7,447 nucleotides of DNA from Oxalobacteraceae bacterium (GTDB lineage Bacteria > Pseudomonadota > Gammaproteobacteria > Burkholderiales > Burkholderiaceae_D): the NCBI GenBank assembly GCA_027485535.1, contig JAIXQV010000114.1, positions 1 to 7,447 on the forward strand. Reading direction: 5' to 3'. The notes below the pieces were generated by a model. It was not told where the DNA came from and did not search any database. It was given only the letters and a program-made list of their open reading frames with translations. Positions 6,527-7,447 of this stretch are shown one piece after another. Each line of letters begins with the position of its first letter. Position 1 is the first letter of the stretch. The position numbers were made by a program, and so were the translations under genes.

Positions 6527-7447
6527 AGATTTTGATGGTCAGCGAAGATCTACCTGCCGAGGGTATGGGTGGCCTAGCGCGTCATGTACTCGCGCTATCG
6601 CGTGCACTGATCGCGGCAGGTCATCAGGTCGATTTAATGGGGAACGATGATGTGCCGATCAGCGCGGCGAGTGACGAATGTGATGTCGATGGAAATTTCA
6701 TCCCCGCGCTGCACGGGCAATTCCAAGGCTGGAAGGAGCTTAGCTTAGGCTGCTTCATACCCTTCAAGCGTAGCGTAATCGCGAGTCGCTTCGCAGATGC
6801 CATCCTGCGGCGCGCCGGCCACTATGACGCCATTCATTATCACGGCCATTTACCGAATATCGCTTACCACATCCCCGCTCATATCAATTTCATTCAGACG
6901 CGACATGATCAGGGCAGTGATTGTCTGATCCATACGCGTTTTACCCGTGGCCAGATTTGTCGTGCTACCGACCCTCGAGTGTGTGCGCAGTGCCGCAGCG
7001 AACGGCCCAATCAATTACAACGCATGGTGTCAGCGAGTGCTGTACGCCAGTTTCGGGCGCAGGTGGCGATTGGATTCAAGCGTCACAAGACGGTATTCGT
7101 CTCTGATTTTTTACGACGGAATGTGGCGCGGACACTAGGTCCCGGTCCTTGGGGCGTTACCGTGCATAACTTCATCGACACACATCATCTAGAGGCTGCG
7201 CGAAATATCACCGGTAAAAAACCCACCGATAAATTAACCAATGATGACCGCTTACAGGTATTCATCGCCGCCAAGCTCTACCCCGCAAAAGGCGTGGCGC
7301 AGTTTCTTGAGGCACTGACGTCTTCACAGCATCAGCGATTGCATATCCGTGTTGCGGGCGATGGTCCGGACGAGAATGGTCTTCGCGAACGCTTCCCGCA
7401 GGTGGATTTTCTTGGCTGGTGCAGCGGTGCCGAGAGCTTGAAGCTAG
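6523..7447 (+). CDS. GT4-family glycosyltransferase, N-terminal part (3' end outside window)
   Basis: The frame starts at ATG 6523, which overlaps the wzx stop (ATGA), and stays open for 308 codons to the window edge. The N-terminus MKILMVSEDLPAEG with G16-G17-L-A-R-H-V is typical of GT-B fold, GT4-like retaining glycosyltransferases. YHGHLPNIAY (106-115) ends the first Rossmann domain's acceptor side. The second domain opens with FIAAKLYPAKGVAQFLEAL (247-265), followed by VAGDGPD (277-283) and VDFLGW (294-299), the classical nucleotide-sugar-binding domain pattern. The expected C-terminal E-x7-E region lies beyond the window. A cysteine cluster, C134, C146, C154 and C157, follows RHDQGSD. 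As a cytoplasmic or membrane-associated enzyme it would add one sugar to the lipid-linked repeat unit. Donor and acceptor cannot be assigned; GDP-fucose is not implied merely by proximity. No membrane helix is visible. Only a weak AGAG (6512-6515) precedes the start. Confidence 0.85.
   Translation, partial: MKILMVSEDLPAEGMGGLARHVLALSRALIAAGHQVDLMGNDDVPISAASDECDVDGNFIPALHGQFQGWKELSLGCFIPFKRSVIASRFADAILRRAGHYDAIHYHGHLPNIAYHIPAHINFIQTRHDQGSDCLIHTRFTRGQICRATDPRVCAQCRSERPNQLQRMVSASAVRQFRAQVAIGFKRHKTVFVSDFLRRNVARTLGPGPWGVTVHNFIDTHHLEAARNITGKKPTDKLTNDDRLQVFIAAKLYPAKGVAQFLEALTSSQHQRLHIRVAGDGPDENGLRERFPQVDFLGWCSGAESLKL

Noticed and set aside
6921..7138. Two plus-strand frames of 61-63 codons inside the glycosyltransferase region
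   Set aside because: They are out of frame with the continuous 308-codon glycosyltransferase frame that carries all the GT4 motifs, so they do not indicate a frameshift or a separate gene.
1..7447. A novel defence system, mobile element, CRISPR array or RNA gene
   Set aside because: Every coding frame is accounted for by polysaccharide genes, and I saw no tandem repeats, transposase motifs, terminal inverted repeats or tRNA/rRNA-like stretches. The window looks like a conventional polysaccharide locus.

Overview
The window reads as part of a chromosomal surface-polysaccharide (exopolysaccharide, capsule or O-antigen) locus from a Gram-negative bacterium, probably a proteobacterium. This rests on the close resemblance of GalE, Gmd and Fcl to enterobacterial family members as I recall them, on the moderate-to-high GC, and on the Wzx/Wzy-type genes. 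I cannot name the genus. All genes lie on the + strand and nearly every base is coding.

Layout: the 3' end of galU (1-336) is followed 4 nt later by galE (341-1357). A 94-nt gap (1358-1451), the only real intergenic space, contains a short inverted repeat that reaches into the next start codon. Then come gmd (1452-2594) and fcl (2587-3600, overlapping gmd by 8 nt). After a 12-nt gap there is a Wzy/O-antigen-ligase-like membrane protein (3613-5034), a Wzx-like flippase (5021-6526, 14-nt overlap) and the 5' part of a GT4-type glycosyltransferase (6523 to beyond the window end, ATGA overlap). I see no intrinsic terminator, RNA gene, mobile element or CRISPR array. The arrangement suggests one transcript, or two with a boundary in the galE-gmd gap.

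How the genes fit together: GalU makes UDP-glucose and GalE interconverts it with UDP-galactose. Gmd and Fcl turn GDP-mannose into GDP-L-fucose. Glycosyltransferases, of which only one begins in this window, would assemble a lipid-linked repeat unit. The Wzx-like protein would flip it across the inner membrane and the Wzy-like protein would polymerise it. The predicted product is therefore a Wzx/Wzy-dependent heteropolysaccharide likely to contain fucose plus glucose and/or galactose; this is inference from gene content.

I found no clearly novel system. The points most worth a second look are a four-cysteine cluster in the glycosyltransferase, the inverted repeat over the gmd start, the lack of strong ribosome binding sites in front of all six visible starts, and the unassigned Wzy-like protein.
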